Assembly: GCF_000718305.1 (NCBI RefSeq)
Contig: NZ_JOFQ01000017.1
Coordinates: forward strand, 1-64,000
Direction of reading: 5' to 3'
Source of the DNA: Streptomyces niger
Lineage (GTDB): Bacteria; Actinomycetota; Actinomycetes; Streptomycetales; Streptomycetaceae
DNA length: 64,000 nt
Below are positions 36,501 to 44,230 of this stretch, one piece after another. A program made the position numbers and the translations under genes. The notes under the pieces were generated by a model. It ran no database searches and had not been told where the DNA came from. It worked only from the letters and a program-made list of their open reading frames with translations. Every line of letters begins with the position of its first letter. The first letter of the stretch is position 1.

Positions 36501-38556
36501 GCTCCTCGTCACGGACGCCCTGGAGGAATGCTGGGGCGATCGTGCGTGCTGGCCGCCGAGCGTCAGCGTGCCCGCGGCCCGCTTCCTGCGCAAGCTCCAC
36601 CTGCGCTGCTCCGATCCCGCCCTGCGGCAGAGCGGCGCCAAAGAGGCCGTCGACCTGCTGGAGCAGCTGCCCGAGGCGCGGAGTGCGGACCCCGCCGCCG
36701 GCACCCCCGCGAACGGCAAGGAGGCCGCGAAGGTCCTCAGCGCCCTCGCCCAGGCATACGGCTTCTCCTCCTACGTCCTCCGGGAGAACGGGCGGACCGG
36801 CGCGGCACGCAACCGTCTGGAGCGCGCCGCGCACTGCGCCCACACCGCGGTGCGGCTCTCCCCGAGCACGTTCTCCTACTCGGTCTGGCTGCGGCAGATC
36901 CTCGACATCCGACGGATGACACCGCGCACCGGGGCGGCCGGGGACGCCGCGGCCAAGCGCCGGCGGGCCTGCGTCAAGGAGGTACGCGGCTGGCTGGCCG
37001 AGCAGGACAGCCGCTCGTACGCGCATGCCATGCTCGACATCTCCTGCATCGATTCCGACTGGGCCGAGGAGGGCAGCCTGCGGGGTGCCGCCCAGCGACG
37101 CCTGCCGGGGGGCGAGGACTTCCTGCAGATCAAGGTCCATCGGCAGCGGCTGCTCATCGATGCGCTGCACCGTGAGCGCCGGCAGAAGCTGCAGACCCAC
37201 CGGCACCGGTACGGCCCTTCGATCGCCCTCTGCGCCCTGGAGTCCCGGCTGGAACGCGAGTACCGCCGTTGGTCGAGCGTCCTGGACTTCAAACAGGCGA
37301 AGCAGGACGCCAAGTACGGTCGCGGCCCCGGCCCCGCGACGAGGACCCCGCAGGTCGACAACGCCCCCCTGTTCGCCATCTACCGCGATGCCGCGACCCG
37401 ATGGCCCGGTGACGCCCGGCTGATCGCCGCCGAAGCCGCCCTCCACCGCTATGTGTGGGACTACGCCAAGGCCGTCTCCTTGTACGAGTACCTCGCCCGG
37501 ACCGCGCCGAACGGCGAGGTCAGGCGCAGCGCACACCTGTCCGCGGCGGAAGCGCTGCTGGCCGACCTGGAGTACACGCCCCGGGCGCAGCGGCGCGACG
37601 AGCACGACCGGCTGGTCGCCGCCCAGAACCACCTCGACGCCGCGTTCAGCCCGAACATCCAGGGCGGGCTGGTCATGGTGTTGCGGGAGCGGTTGGCGCT
37701 CCGGCTGGGCCAGCCGGTGAACTGGGCCCCCGTCGACGAGGCCTTCGAATCCGTCGTCGGCGGTGATTACGCGGGGACGGTGGGACGCTTCCTGGACCGC
37801 CGCCGTTACGGCCGGGACCGGACCTCCGACCAGGTCGGCGACCGCGCCCGCTTCACCGTCAAGGGCGGCGCCGGTTCGGTGGACCCGGACCAACTCACCC
37901 AACTCCTGCGCAAATACGGCTACGTCCCCGAGGCCACCGCCGCCCCCACCACCACCGCCACCGCCACCGCCAACAGCCCGTCCGGTGACGGCGACGATCC
38001 CGCGCTGTCCCCGGACAACGACCAGGAGGGCGCTCTGCCGACCGACCCGGCGGAGGCACTCGTCGGGGTCGAGGATCCGGGCCAGTACGCGTCCGAGCTG
38101 CTCGGCGAATTACTGCTGACGGAATTCACCAGCGTGCGGCTGCTGAGCGGGCTCGGCAAGCTGTACCTGCACCGGGCGGACGACCTCATCACCGGCTACC
38201 AGAAGACGCACGGTCTCGCCCCGGAGCCCGGCTCCGACACCGCACAACAGGCAGCCGACCATGCCCGGCGGGCGTACGACTGCTTCGATGCGTGCCGGGT
38301 GCTGCAGGAAGCACACGGCAATGAATCCATCGTGACGAAGTTCGAGCGGGGACGCGCCATCACCTTGGCCGCGAGATACCTCGGCGACCCGAACCCGATC
38401 TCCCGTCCGCTCCCCCATGAGCGGGACGCCCAACTCCGCCAGGCCTTCTGGCTCCTGAACGCCGCCAGGGAACACAGCGTCGGCGGCTTCAACAAGGTCT
38501 GCTCCGTGGCCGCAGCCGACAACAACGAGGTCCAGGGCCGCCTCGGCCTGAGGTAG
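33502..38556 (+). CDS. Caspase-like, EACC1-associated protein with NTPase and helical repeats
   Basis: A 1684-residue multidomain protein. Residues 15-250 form a caspase-like peptidase: LYFVGHAQQD gives the catalytic His96 and LILDCCFSG the catalytic Cys149. Residues 290-480 form a STAND-type NTPase: FVGRTTEL lead-in, Walker A GPRYAGKS (319-326), Walker B LLLVIDC (Asp415) and a sensor VISR (Arg449). A winged-helix-like segment follows at about 560-640. From about 790 to 1660 the protein is alpha-helical with TPR-like repeats and a Thr/Ala-rich linker near 1490. It is likely an immunity switch in which sensed invasion opens the NTPase and frees protease activity. Catalytic residues are intact, so it appears functional. 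Confidence 0.92.
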   Translation: MNTEANPDEERVDPSRSAVLLLGGSEYPGTQLAPVPAAGTNLRELAEAFENPELWGVEDQVQSHLDLTRSRMLKAIRNTYRMTDPGGLFVLYFVGHAQQDSKGMLYLAPHDAGNPLFPEESMVSITDIYETVAAQERMADRLLLILDCCFSGSAIKAMPAEASTAGSENGWHVITACAPEEFARADADRRTTFFTGALLKSFEGVPLTQPSLSVQWVFEAVSDIIARTAGADGAKMLPHHAPAAWAQRPWLRNRRHVRPTRTPYDYADLATGRPAGPQPAVPHGFSAWPVPEALFVGRTTELEQARNRFRQRTVLPVYGPRYAGKSAFVRQLLAASEVKGSEPVEQPWLLLELTVINASAESPVMEALASALDVGLQDLQGGGQGTEADGDSRRDLVIDRLRERARGRTLLLVIDCGRLGYDSHRISAELDELLAHPYFRDTANIVISRVELNEPVHSEEQLDHQIPVLLEELPPEEAADLLTALMAQERVTVDGAEVMNGIADRRLRLPGVLSQSAKDYLRRNRAGGTGVHDAVAMAAGLVEGTTSSTIRTLRELGCGLPATPGVPGAPEPLAVLAAWALADQLPLPQHVLLDPAVGFPRDILDQLLDARVLSRTDSGQLLLGQAGEQALRNVVLAAVHRDLDEADKPGRPLVDAALLQALIPKGLTPTDLDHRLATAALPLFTAGAPKNDEVDGAYRVKLRQALGWIEDEGDQRLPALHEAIRPLVLAPSGDASYRPTSGEPLAPPTTTEQQTVPRPEPAPAEQPAEEEGVTSLAALYRLYHAVASLTLAARAEGPAEQTGARFTTAAEEVSAALADCDAEQVPHTLLRSADASLAFTGNRLGLRTRLLGVRLAAVDMLLTGARRRGPGQAGRITLTVSWLLNTADALIDADRIEEAGTLVEQADLLVREELPQDDAPRSVSSRLQLHSRTARLRGRLLTDTAESRQALLDGALSVVAGLRLAHAQGDSPALWTSRLFDAALLVVQQSRTDEELSEARLLVTDALEECWGDRACWPPSVSVPAARFLRKLHLRCSDPALRQSGAKEAVDLLEQLPEARSADPAAGTPANGKEAAKVLSALAQAYGFSSYVLRENGRTGAARNRLERAAHCAHTAVRLSPSTFSYSVWLRQILDIRRMTPRTGAAGDAAAKRRRACVKEVRGWLAEQDSRSYAHAMLDISCIDSDWAEEGSLRGAAQRRLPGGEDFLQIKVHRQRLLIDALHRERRQKLQTHRHRYGPSIALCALESRLEREYRRWSSVLDFKQAKQDAKYGRGPGPATRTPQVDNAPLFAIYRDAATRWPGDARLIAAEAALHRYVWDYAKAVSLYEYLARTAPNGEVRRSAHLSAAEALLADLEYTPRAQRRDEHDRLVAAQNHLDAAFSPNIQGGLVMVLRERLALRLGQPVNWAPVDEAFESVVGGDYAGTVGRFLDRRRYGRDRTSDQVGDRARFTVKGGAGSVDPDQLTQLLRKYGYVPEATAAPTTTATATANSPSGDGDDPALSPDNDQEGALPTDPAEALVGVEDPGQYASELLGELLLTEFTSVRLLSGLGKLYLHRADDLITGYQKTHGLAPEPGSDTAQQAADHARRAYDCFDACRVLQEAHGNESIVTKFERGRAITLAARYLGDPNPISRPLPHERDAQLRQAFWLLNAAREHSVGGFNKVCSVAAADNNEVQGRLGLR

Positions 38557-38625
38557 TCCGCCCCGCGAAAGCCACCAACGGGGAGGCGGCCACCGCTTGT
38601 GGGCCACACCCTGGGAAACCCCGGG

Positions 38626-38845
38626 GCGACGGCGACGGCGACGGCAACCACAACGAGATCTACGACTCGTCCGGCCGGCCTTTCCAGCTCACCTACGACG
38701 AGCACGCGCGTATCACGCCCTGAACCGCGTCCATGCGGATTGCCCCAGGCGCTTTCCGCGGCACTGCATGAGGGCAGGGACCCCCTGCGACAGCTGCAAG
38801 GCGCTGGTCCGCCATGACGGAATCGACTTCATCACAGGAGGGTGA
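38626..38845 (+). pseudogene. Frameshifted C-terminal remnant of a deaminase-type toxin
   Basis: Protein-like fragments occur in all three frames: NHNEIYDSSGRPFQLTYDE up to 38720, then GLPQALSAALHEGRD, then PCDSCKALVRHDGIDFITGG ending at TGA 38843-38845. PCDSC fits the PCxxC zinc motif of the nucleic-acid deaminase fold (YwqJ-like toxins). Removing one C from the run of five near 38781 would join LHEGRDP to CDSCKAL. The start and catalytic His/Glu region are missing. The stop is 2 bp before the SUKH gene, the usual toxin-immunity order. The family is an inference. Confidence 0.6.
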
Positions 38846-38847
38846 GG

Positions 38848-39291
38848 ATGGCAGCGAATTTCTCCCCAGAAGTAGCGGACGTCCTCCGCTCATCCGGCTG
38901 GACCCCTCAGCGAACCGTGGACACCGCGCAATGGACGAATGCGTTCGAGGAGCGAGGAATCCAAGCACACCAAGCGGTGCGGAATTTCCTCGCCGAATTC
39001 GGCGGCCTGAACGTCGACATCTCGGGCCCCGGTATCAACTGCGCCCGTGAGCCGTTCGAACTGGAACCGCTACTCTGCCTGGGCGAGGAAGACCGCTTCT
39101 CCGAATGGGGTGAAGAGCTGGGGCTTCAGCTGTTCCCGCTCGGGGAGCTGGACCAGGGGCGGTTCTTCCTCGGCATGGACGAGAACGGGGTGATCTACCT
39201 GGTAGCCGACTGGGTAGCACGATTCGGACCATGGCCACAGGCCATCGACGCCTTGGTACGGGGGGTGGCACCCGCGGAGGTGTCCGAGTAA
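38848..39291 (+). CDS. SUKH-3-like immunity protein
   Basis: A 147-residue protein with the SUKH-fold pattern. The opening is SPEVADVLRSSGWTPQR, then VRNFLAEFGGLNVDI. A strand-rich centre and the end GVIYLVADWVARFG follow. This matches SUKH-3 proteins, which neutralise nuclease and deaminase toxins in polymorphic toxin systems. AGGAGG lies 6 nt before ATG 38848. It follows the toxin remnant directly. The gene itself appears intact, so it is an orphan immunity gene, possibly protecting against related toxins of neighbours. Confidence 0.82.
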   Translation: MAANFSPEVADVLRSSGWTPQRTVDTAQWTNAFEERGIQAHQAVRNFLAEFGGLNVDISGPGINCAREPFELEPLLCLGEEDRFSEWGEELGLQLFPLGELDQGRFFLGMDENGVIYLVADWVARFGPWPQAIDALVRGVAPAEVSE

Positions 39292-39303
39292 TCCCCACCG
39301 ATG

Positions 39304-39459
39304 GCGGCGAACGCGACCTTCCAAGCCTTGAAGATCTCCGGCACAAGTGGGCGACCGTGACCTTGACGAATGGGGTGTCCCTTCACGAGGCGCCCCGATG
39401 GCTCGGGCACCGGTCGATCAAGATCACGGTCGGCCGCTGTCACCTGCCGCTGGAAGTGG
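39304..39459 (+). pseudogene. C-terminal fragment of a tyrosine recombinase (integrase)
   Basis: The frame reads LEDLRHKWATVTLTNGVSL and then APRWLGHRSIKITVGRCHL. It aligns with phage-type integrases that have HDLRHxxAT, WLGHxS and DxYxHL. The catalytic Arg and the LGH His are kept. The first His is Glu, and the nucleophilic Tyr is replaced by Cys (GRCHL). The N-terminal 80% is absent. It is therefore inactive and marks a former integrated element. Confidence 0.65.
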
Positions 39460-39471
39460 GTTCAGGTGCGG

Positions 39472-40851
39472 TTACGCGCAGATCCCCAGCTCCCGCAGCG
39501 CACGCTTCTGGGGTCCCGTGGGGTTGGCCGGGAAGTAGAGGTAGCAGACACCGCCGGTGCCGGACTTGACCTTGCCGCTGGCGTCCTTGCGCTTGGTGCG
39601 GAGCCAGATGTTCTCCCACTGGCGGCGGTTGTAGACGTGGCGGACGGCGGCGTTGGTGGGGGAGTTCGGGTCGTTGGCGATGATGTCGCCGGACTGGGTG
39701 AAGCCGATGACCGTCATCAGGTGGCCCGATGTGCCGTAGCCCGCGCCGTCCAGTTCCGAGGCGATGAAGGACTGGGAGGTGATGACGGGGATGCCGACGT
39801 GGATGAGCTTCTCGATGTCGGTGAGGGAGCGCAGGCGGGTCACCACGCCCTGGAGGTCGTGGTACGTCGCGGCGTAGGCGGCGTTGAAGGGCCAGTTGCC
39901 GCAGCCCTCGTACTGGTAGTCGAAGGTGTAGCGGGCGGCGTGGCAGACCTGCGGGTCGGCGTAGTCGGGGTTGACCCAGGCGAGGTCGTCGGGGCTGGGC
40001 CGGCGGCCCCAGGACTCGATGATCATCTGGGAGGAGGTGGGGCTGCACCATGCCTCTCCCCCGTTGTCGTACTCGGGGTACTGGCCCTTGTGGATCTCCT
40101 GGGAGTAGCACGGCACCGCGAGTTCACGGCCCCTGGCGATGCCCGGCTTGGAGGCCGGGACGGTGTAGCGGTCCGGGATGTCGGAGCCCATGGCGCCCAC
40201 CCGCCACACCGTGGGCGTGAGGTCGGTACCGGGCTTGCGGTAGAGGGTGACGCGGAGTTCGTACGAGACCAGGCGGAGGCCGCTCGCCGGGGAGTCCACC
40301 GAGAGGGTGTCGGTGTAGACCGTGCTCTTGTCGTCGGTCTGGCCGTCCACGGACGTACGGCGGATGTCCTGGTCGCCCGCGGCCCAGCGGCCCATGACGT
40401 ACCACGGGGTGCGGGTCTTGTCGGAGTACGTGCCGCGCACCTCGACGGCGATCCAGGTGCCGGCGGGGGTGTGCGCGTTCCAGGACGCGATCAGCTCGGT
40501 GGCGGGGACCCGGAGCTCGTGCACCGGGGCCGTCCAGGTGGCGTACTCCCAGGTGGAGGTCTTGTTCAGGTGCGGGTCGCGGTAGTCGATGGTGCCGATC
40601 GGGACCGCGATCTGCACGCCGGGGCGAGCGCCGGGCTCGATGCGGGTGCCCTGTCCCGATCCCGCGAGCCAGTCGGCCACGCCGGTCCAGCCGTGGTAGT
40701 CCACGAGCGGGCCGGCGTCGGGGTGCGCGGCGCCCTGCGGGTCGGGCGTCCCGGGGCGGCCGGCGGCGAAGGCGGGGAGCGGGGCCGCCGCTCCGGCGGC
40801 GACGGCGAGGGCCGCGGCGAGCACGGTGCGGCGGGGAGCGTATCTGGTCAT
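39472..40851 (-). CDS. Secreted C39-like cysteine peptidase
   Basis: A 459-residue exported protein. The N terminus MTRYAPRRTVLAAALAVAAG is a Tat-like signal with cleavage near AFA. The N-terminal half is a beta-rich module. The C-terminal half is a peptidase C39-like (papain-fold) domain: Cys in GGEAWCSPTSSQM, His in GTSGHLMTVIGF and Asp in DIIANDPNSP. It probably cleaves peptides or acts on the cell wall outside the cell. ATG 40851 is used; no other start fits the signal peptide. Confidence 0.85.
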   Translation of the reverse strand: MTRYAPRRTVLAAALAVAAGAAAPLPAFAAGRPGTPDPQGAAHPDAGPLVDYHGWTGVADWLAGSGQGTRIEPGARPGVQIAVPIGTIDYRDPHLNKTSTWEYATWTAPVHELRVPATELIASWNAHTPAGTWIAVEVRGTYSDKTRTPWYVMGRWAAGDQDIRRTSVDGQTDDKSTVYTDTLSVDSPASGLRLVSYELRVTLYRKPGTDLTPTVWRVGAMGSDIPDRYTVPASKPGIARGRELAVPCYSQEIHKGQYPEYDNGGEAWCSPTSSQMIIESWGRRPSPDDLAWVNPDYADPQVCHAARYTFDYQYEGCGNWPFNAAYAATYHDLQGVVTRLRSLTDIEKLIHVGIPVITSQSFIASELDGAGYGTSGHLMTVIGFTQSGDIIANDPNSPTNAAVRHVYNRRQWENIWLRTKRKDASGKVKSGTGGVCYLYFPANPTGPQKRALRELGICA

Positions 40852-40996
40852 GGGCGTCAGGTCCCCCAGTCGGGTGCGGGATGAGCGTCACGGCAGTCGT
40901 GGCTCAACTATCACCGCACGATCGCTGTTCGGCCAGCGGTTCGACGCGCGTCGCGGGACGAAATATTGGTGTGGACCAGTGTCGTACGCTGGCGTG

Positions 40997-41680
40997 ATGG
41001 AAAGCCCCGTCGATCACGGTCTCGGCGCGCTCGCGGCGCGTCTGCGCGCCCTGCCCCCGTCGTGCGGTCCGGTGCGGCTGGTGGCCGTGGACGGGCATGC
41101 GGGGTCGGGCAAGAGCACGTTCGCGGGGCGGCTGGCGGCGACGCTCGGCGAGGCCGCGGCGGCCGGAACGGGGGCGGGGGTGAGGGCCGAGGAGGCGGCG
41201 GCGACCGGTTCCCCAAGGAGCGGCGGCCCCGCCACCGCCGTTCCCGTCGTTCACCTCGATGACCTGGCCACGCACGAGGAGCTGTTCGCGTGGGACGGGC
41301 GGTTGCGGGAACAGGTGATCGAACCGTTCTCCGCCGGGCGGAGTGCGCGGTACGGCGTGTACGACTGGGTGGAACGGCGCTTCGCGCGGGAGCGCACGCT
41401 GGCGCCTGCCCCGATCGTGCTCCTGGAAGGCGTGGGAGCCGGCCGCCGCGCACTGCGCCCGCATCTGGCATGTCTGCTGTGGATGGAGCTGGCCGAAGAT
41501 ACCGCCTGGTCACGGGGGCGGCGGCGGGACGGGCCGCAGCAGGCAGCGTTCTGGGATGGCTGGATTCCTGCGGAGCGCGCGCACTTCGCGGTCGATCCTT
41601 CCCGCCCCTACGCCGACCTACTGGTGACACAGGGACAGGTGAGATACGAGTGGCGTGCGAGGTCGGTGGACGCGCGTTGA
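40997..41680 (+). CDS. P-loop uridine kinase-like ATP-binding protein
   Basis: A 227-residue NTPase. Walker A is AVDGHAGSGKSTFAG near residue 30. VVHLDDLATHEELFAWDGR and PIVLLEGVGAGRRAL match the substrate-binding and Walker B regions of uridine kinase-like proteins. Residues 52-75 are an Ala/Gly/Glu insertion. It may phosphorylate a nucleoside or small sugar, but no specific substrate is readable. ATG 40997 is the only good start. Confidence 0.82.
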   Translation: MESPVDHGLGALAARLRALPPSCGPVRLVAVDGHAGSGKSTFAGRLAATLGEAAAAGTGAGVRAEEAAATGSPRSGGPATAVPVVHLDDLATHEELFAWDGRLREQVIEPFSAGRSARYGVYDWVERRFARERTLAPAPIVLLEGVGAGRRALRPHLACLLWMELAEDTAWSRGRRRDGPQQAAFWDGWIPAERAHFAVDPSRPYADLLVTQGQVRYEWRARSVDAR

Positions 41681-41747
41681 CTCCCCCATTCCTTCACACT
41701 CCGTGACGGGTCGGGGCCGGTACACGGAGGAGGGCCGACAGGCTCCC

Positions 41748-41767
41748 GCCGAGTGCCTCAACTCGGC
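41748..41767 (+). terminator. Small hairpin after the kinase gene
   Basis: GCCGAGT (41748-41754) pairs with ACTCGGC (41761-41767), 7 bp with a 6-nt loop, about 70 bp after the stop. It may terminate the kinase transcript just before the promoter at 41768. Confidence 0.45.
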
Positions 41768-41797
41768 TTGACCTGGGGGCCGTACAGGACTTACGTT
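41768..41797 (+). promoter_or_regulatory. Sigma-70-like promoter candidate for a small RNA
   Basis: TTGACC at 41768-41773 and TACGTT at 41792-41797 are 18 bp apart, a close fit to HrdB-type promoters. No gene start follows for over 350 bp, but a terminator does. Confidence 0.5.
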
Positions 41798-41803
41798 CTC
41801 AAT

Positions 41804-41870
41804 GTGCGGTTCTGACGGACCGCCCGCAGACGCGAAGCCCCCGGTTGTTCCCCCGTGATCGGGGGCTTCG
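41804..41870 (+). ncRNA. Candidate intergenic small RNA of about 67 nt
   Basis: Between the promoter at 41768-41797 and a strong hairpin there is a short transcript candidate. Its 5' part can form a stem between GCGGT and ACCGC around 41805-41825. Its 3' end is an 11-bp stem (41833-41843 with 41860-41870) closing a 16-nt loop and followed by TTCT. It contains no plausible protein frame. It could alternatively be a tail of the upstream gene. I do not recognise a named RNA family. Confidence 0.4.
41833..41870 (+). terminator. Intrinsic terminator
   Basis: CGAAGCCCCCG pairs with CGGGGGCTTCG, followed by TTCTGTCC. This is the clearest feature of the 41681-42168 gap; the rest (41880-42168) holds only the leader of the AAA+ gene. 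Confidence 0.8.
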
Positions 41871-42168
41871 TTCTGTCCTCATCCCCCGAATCCCGCGCTT
41901 CGCGCCGCTTCCCCCTCACCCTCGGTCACCGGCCCCTTCGCGCCGCCGAGTCCCAGCTTCCCCGCTGCGTCCCTCTACGGCAGGGGTCCGCACCGCAGGT
42001 ACGATGCCAGTTCGTGCCATACCTTGGCCCCGGGCCATTTGATACGGACACGAATCGACGGGCGCGCGACGGCGTGCAGATCCCGTCCACAGCACGCCGC
42101 TTCGATCACGCCGCTGCCGGGTAGCCACCTGGCGGGCAGGGCGTGGGGGATCTTTTGTGGGGGACAGG

Positions 42169-44052
42169 ATGGATTGTGGCGCGCAGGGCACGGCGGCCCC
42201 GGCCGAACTCGCCTGGCTGCGCGCGGTGGACGCGTACACCATGGGCGCGTACGCGCAGGCCGAGGAGGAGTTCCGGGCCGCGGTGCGGATCGACCCCACG
42301 ATGGCGGACGCCTGGCTCGGGCTGCACGCACTGCGCGCGGACACCACCACGGCGCTGCTGCGCATGTACCGGCACCGCGACCGCTTCGGCGAGCAGCGCG
42401 CCCGCCACCGCCGCACCCTGAACTCCTGGTACTGGCTGGGCTGGTGGGTGCAGCCGGTGCTGGAGACCGGCCGCGACCTGCTGCTCGCGCACGCCTCGCA
42501 CTGGCTCGACGGCCGGCACGTCGCCGAGCTGGACCAGGCGCTGGCCGGCTGCCCGCCGGTCGACACCGACCCGCAGGTACGTTTCCTGCACGCCTGCCGC
42601 GCCTACCTGGTCAAGGACTGGGAGCAGCTCGTACGGCACACCGAGCCGCTGATCGACGACCCGCTGCTGGGCATCGAGTCGGGGCTGTTCGGCGGCATGG
42701 CCCGGGTCCGGCTGGAGATGTACGGACAGGCCGAGCCGCTGCTGTCGGCCGCGCTGATGCGGTGCCGCAGCGAGCAGCCGCAGCGCAAGGAGCTGCGGTA
42801 CTGGCTGGCGCGGGCGCACGAGGGCACGGGGCGCAGCGCCGCGGCGCTCCCGCTGTATCGCGCCGTGCACCGCGTGGATCCGGCCTTCATGGACACCGCG
42901 GCCCGGCTCGCGGCCATCGCCGAGTGCGACGGGCTGGAGGAGGGCGCCGACCTGGCCACCGTGTCGGCCGGGCTGGGCCAGGAGAACGCCGGGGACCTCG
43001 ATCCGCTGGCGCCGCTGGACCCGATGGACGGCCGGGACCTGCTGACGACGGCCGATCCGGACGGGCCGGACGACGGTGACCTGCTCGGCACGCCGGCCGC
43101 CGGCGCCGGACCGGCCCGCTTCAAGAGCGTGCCGGAGCAGCGCGGCTCCGATCAGCTGCCGGCCGGGCCCGCCGATCCCGTCCTGCTGGAGCAGGCGCTC
43201 CAGGAGCTGGAGCGGATGGTCGGCCTGGAGCCGGTGAAGCGGCAGGTGCGGGCGCTGTCGGCGCAGCTGCGGATGGCGCGGCTGCGGGCCGGCCAGGGGC
43301 TGCCCGTCCAGCCGCCCAAGCGGCACTTCGTCTTCTCGGGCCCGTCCGGGACCGGCAAGACGACCGTGGCCCGGATACTCGGGCGGGTCTTCTACGCGCT
43401 GGGGCTGCTCGGCGGCGACCATCTCGTGGAGGCCCAACGCGCCGATCTGGTGGGCGAGTTCCTCGGCCAGACGGCGGTGAAGGCGAACGAACTGATCGAC
43501 TCGGCGCTGGGCGGCGTGCTCTTCGTCGACGAGGCGTACTCCCTCTCCAACTCCGGCTACACCAAGGGCGACGCGTACGGCGACGAGGCCCTGCAGGTGC
43601 TGCTGAAGCGCGCCGAGGACAACCGCGACCGGCTGGTGGTGATCCTCGCCGGCTATCCGGAGGGCATGGACCGGCTGCTGGCCGCGAACCCCGGCCTCTC
43701 CTCGCGCTTCACCACCAGGGTGGACTTCCCCAGCTACCGGCCGCTGGAGCTGACGGCCATCGGCGAGGTGCTGGCCGCGGACAACGGCGACCGCTGGGAT
43801 GAGGAGTCGCTGGACGAGCTGCGCAGCATCGCCGGGCACGTCGTCGACCAGGGCTGGATCGACGAGCTGGGCAACGGCCGCTTCCTGCGCACGCTGTACG
43901 AGAAGAGCTGCGCCTACCGGGACCTGCGGCTGTCGACGTGGTCGGGCACGCCGTCCCGCGAGGACCTGGCCACGCTGCGGCTGCCGGACCTGATGCAGGC
44001 GTACGGCGAGGTGCTGTCGGGGCGGGGGCCGACGCCGGACCCGGGGCCGTGA
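42169..44052 (+). CDS. EccA/CbxX-type AAA+ ATPase with TPR-like N terminus
   Basis: A 627-residue protein. The N-terminal 280 residues are helical TPR-like repeats (GAYAQAEEEFRAAVRIDP). An acidic Asp/Gly linker follows. The C-terminal CbxX/CfqX AAA+ domain has Walker A FSGPSGTGKTTVAR, Walker B GVLFVDEAYSL and the arginine-finger region GLSSRFTTRVDF. The layout matches EccA proteins of type VII (ESX) secretion, which act on substrates before export. GGGGGA is about 5 nt before ATG 42169. No esx or ecc genes are adjacent, so the link is by family only. Confidence 0.87.
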   Translation: MDCGAQGTAAPAELAWLRAVDAYTMGAYAQAEEEFRAAVRIDPTMADAWLGLHALRADTTTALLRMYRHRDRFGEQRARHRRTLNSWYWLGWWVQPVLETGRDLLLAHASHWLDGRHVAELDQALAGCPPVDTDPQVRFLHACRAYLVKDWEQLVRHTEPLIDDPLLGIESGLFGGMARVRLEMYGQAEPLLSAALMRCRSEQPQRKELRYWLARAHEGTGRSAAALPLYRAVHRVDPAFMDTAARLAAIAECDGLEEGADLATVSAGLGQENAGDLDPLAPLDPMDGRDLLTTADPDGPDDGDLLGTPAAGAGPARFKSVPEQRGSDQLPAGPADPVLLEQALQELERMVGLEPVKRQVRALSAQLRMARLRAGQGLPVQPPKRHFVFSGPSGTGKTTVARILGRVFYALGLLGGDHLVEAQRADLVGEFLGQTAVKANELIDSALGGVLFVDEAYSLSNSGYTKGDAYGDEALQVLLKRAEDNRDRLVVILAGYPEGMDRLLAANPGLSSRFTTRVDFPSYRPLELTAIGEVLAADNGDRWDEESLDELRSIAGHVVDQGWIDELGNGRFLRTLYEKSCAYRDLRLSTWSGTPSREDLATLRLPDLMQAYGEVLSGRGPTPDPGP

Positions 44053-44230
44053 CCTGAGCCTGCTCCGAGACCGGAGCCGACGCCGGAGCCGAGGCCGTGA
44101 CCTGAGCGCGGTCCGAGACCGGAGCCGACGCCGGAGCCGAGGCCGTGACCTGAGCGCGGTCCGAGACCGGAGCCGACGCCGGGGTCGAGGCCGAGACCGG
44201 AGCCGACGCCCGTGCCGAAGCCGTGACCGG
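44050..44230. repeat. 48-bp tandem repeat, about 3.7 copies
   Basis: Units begin TGACCTGAGC at 44050, 44098 and 44146, with a partial diverged copy after 44194. The array starts at the stop of the AAA+ gene and ends in a terminator. Internally it is built from GACCGGAGCCGACGCC sub-blocks. It lies between convergent genes and is not likely coding. Confidence 0.85.

Noticed and set aside
33688..37902. A 1404-codon open frame antisense to the caspase gene
   Set aside because: GC-rich coding DNA leaves antisense frames open; the sequence is His/Arg/Gly-rich with no domain, while the plus-strand protein has clear motifs.
41700..41870. tRNA gene in the gap before the EccA-like gene
   Set aside because: There is no T-loop GTTCGA-type sequence or cloverleaf; only a promoter-like pair and hairpins are seen.
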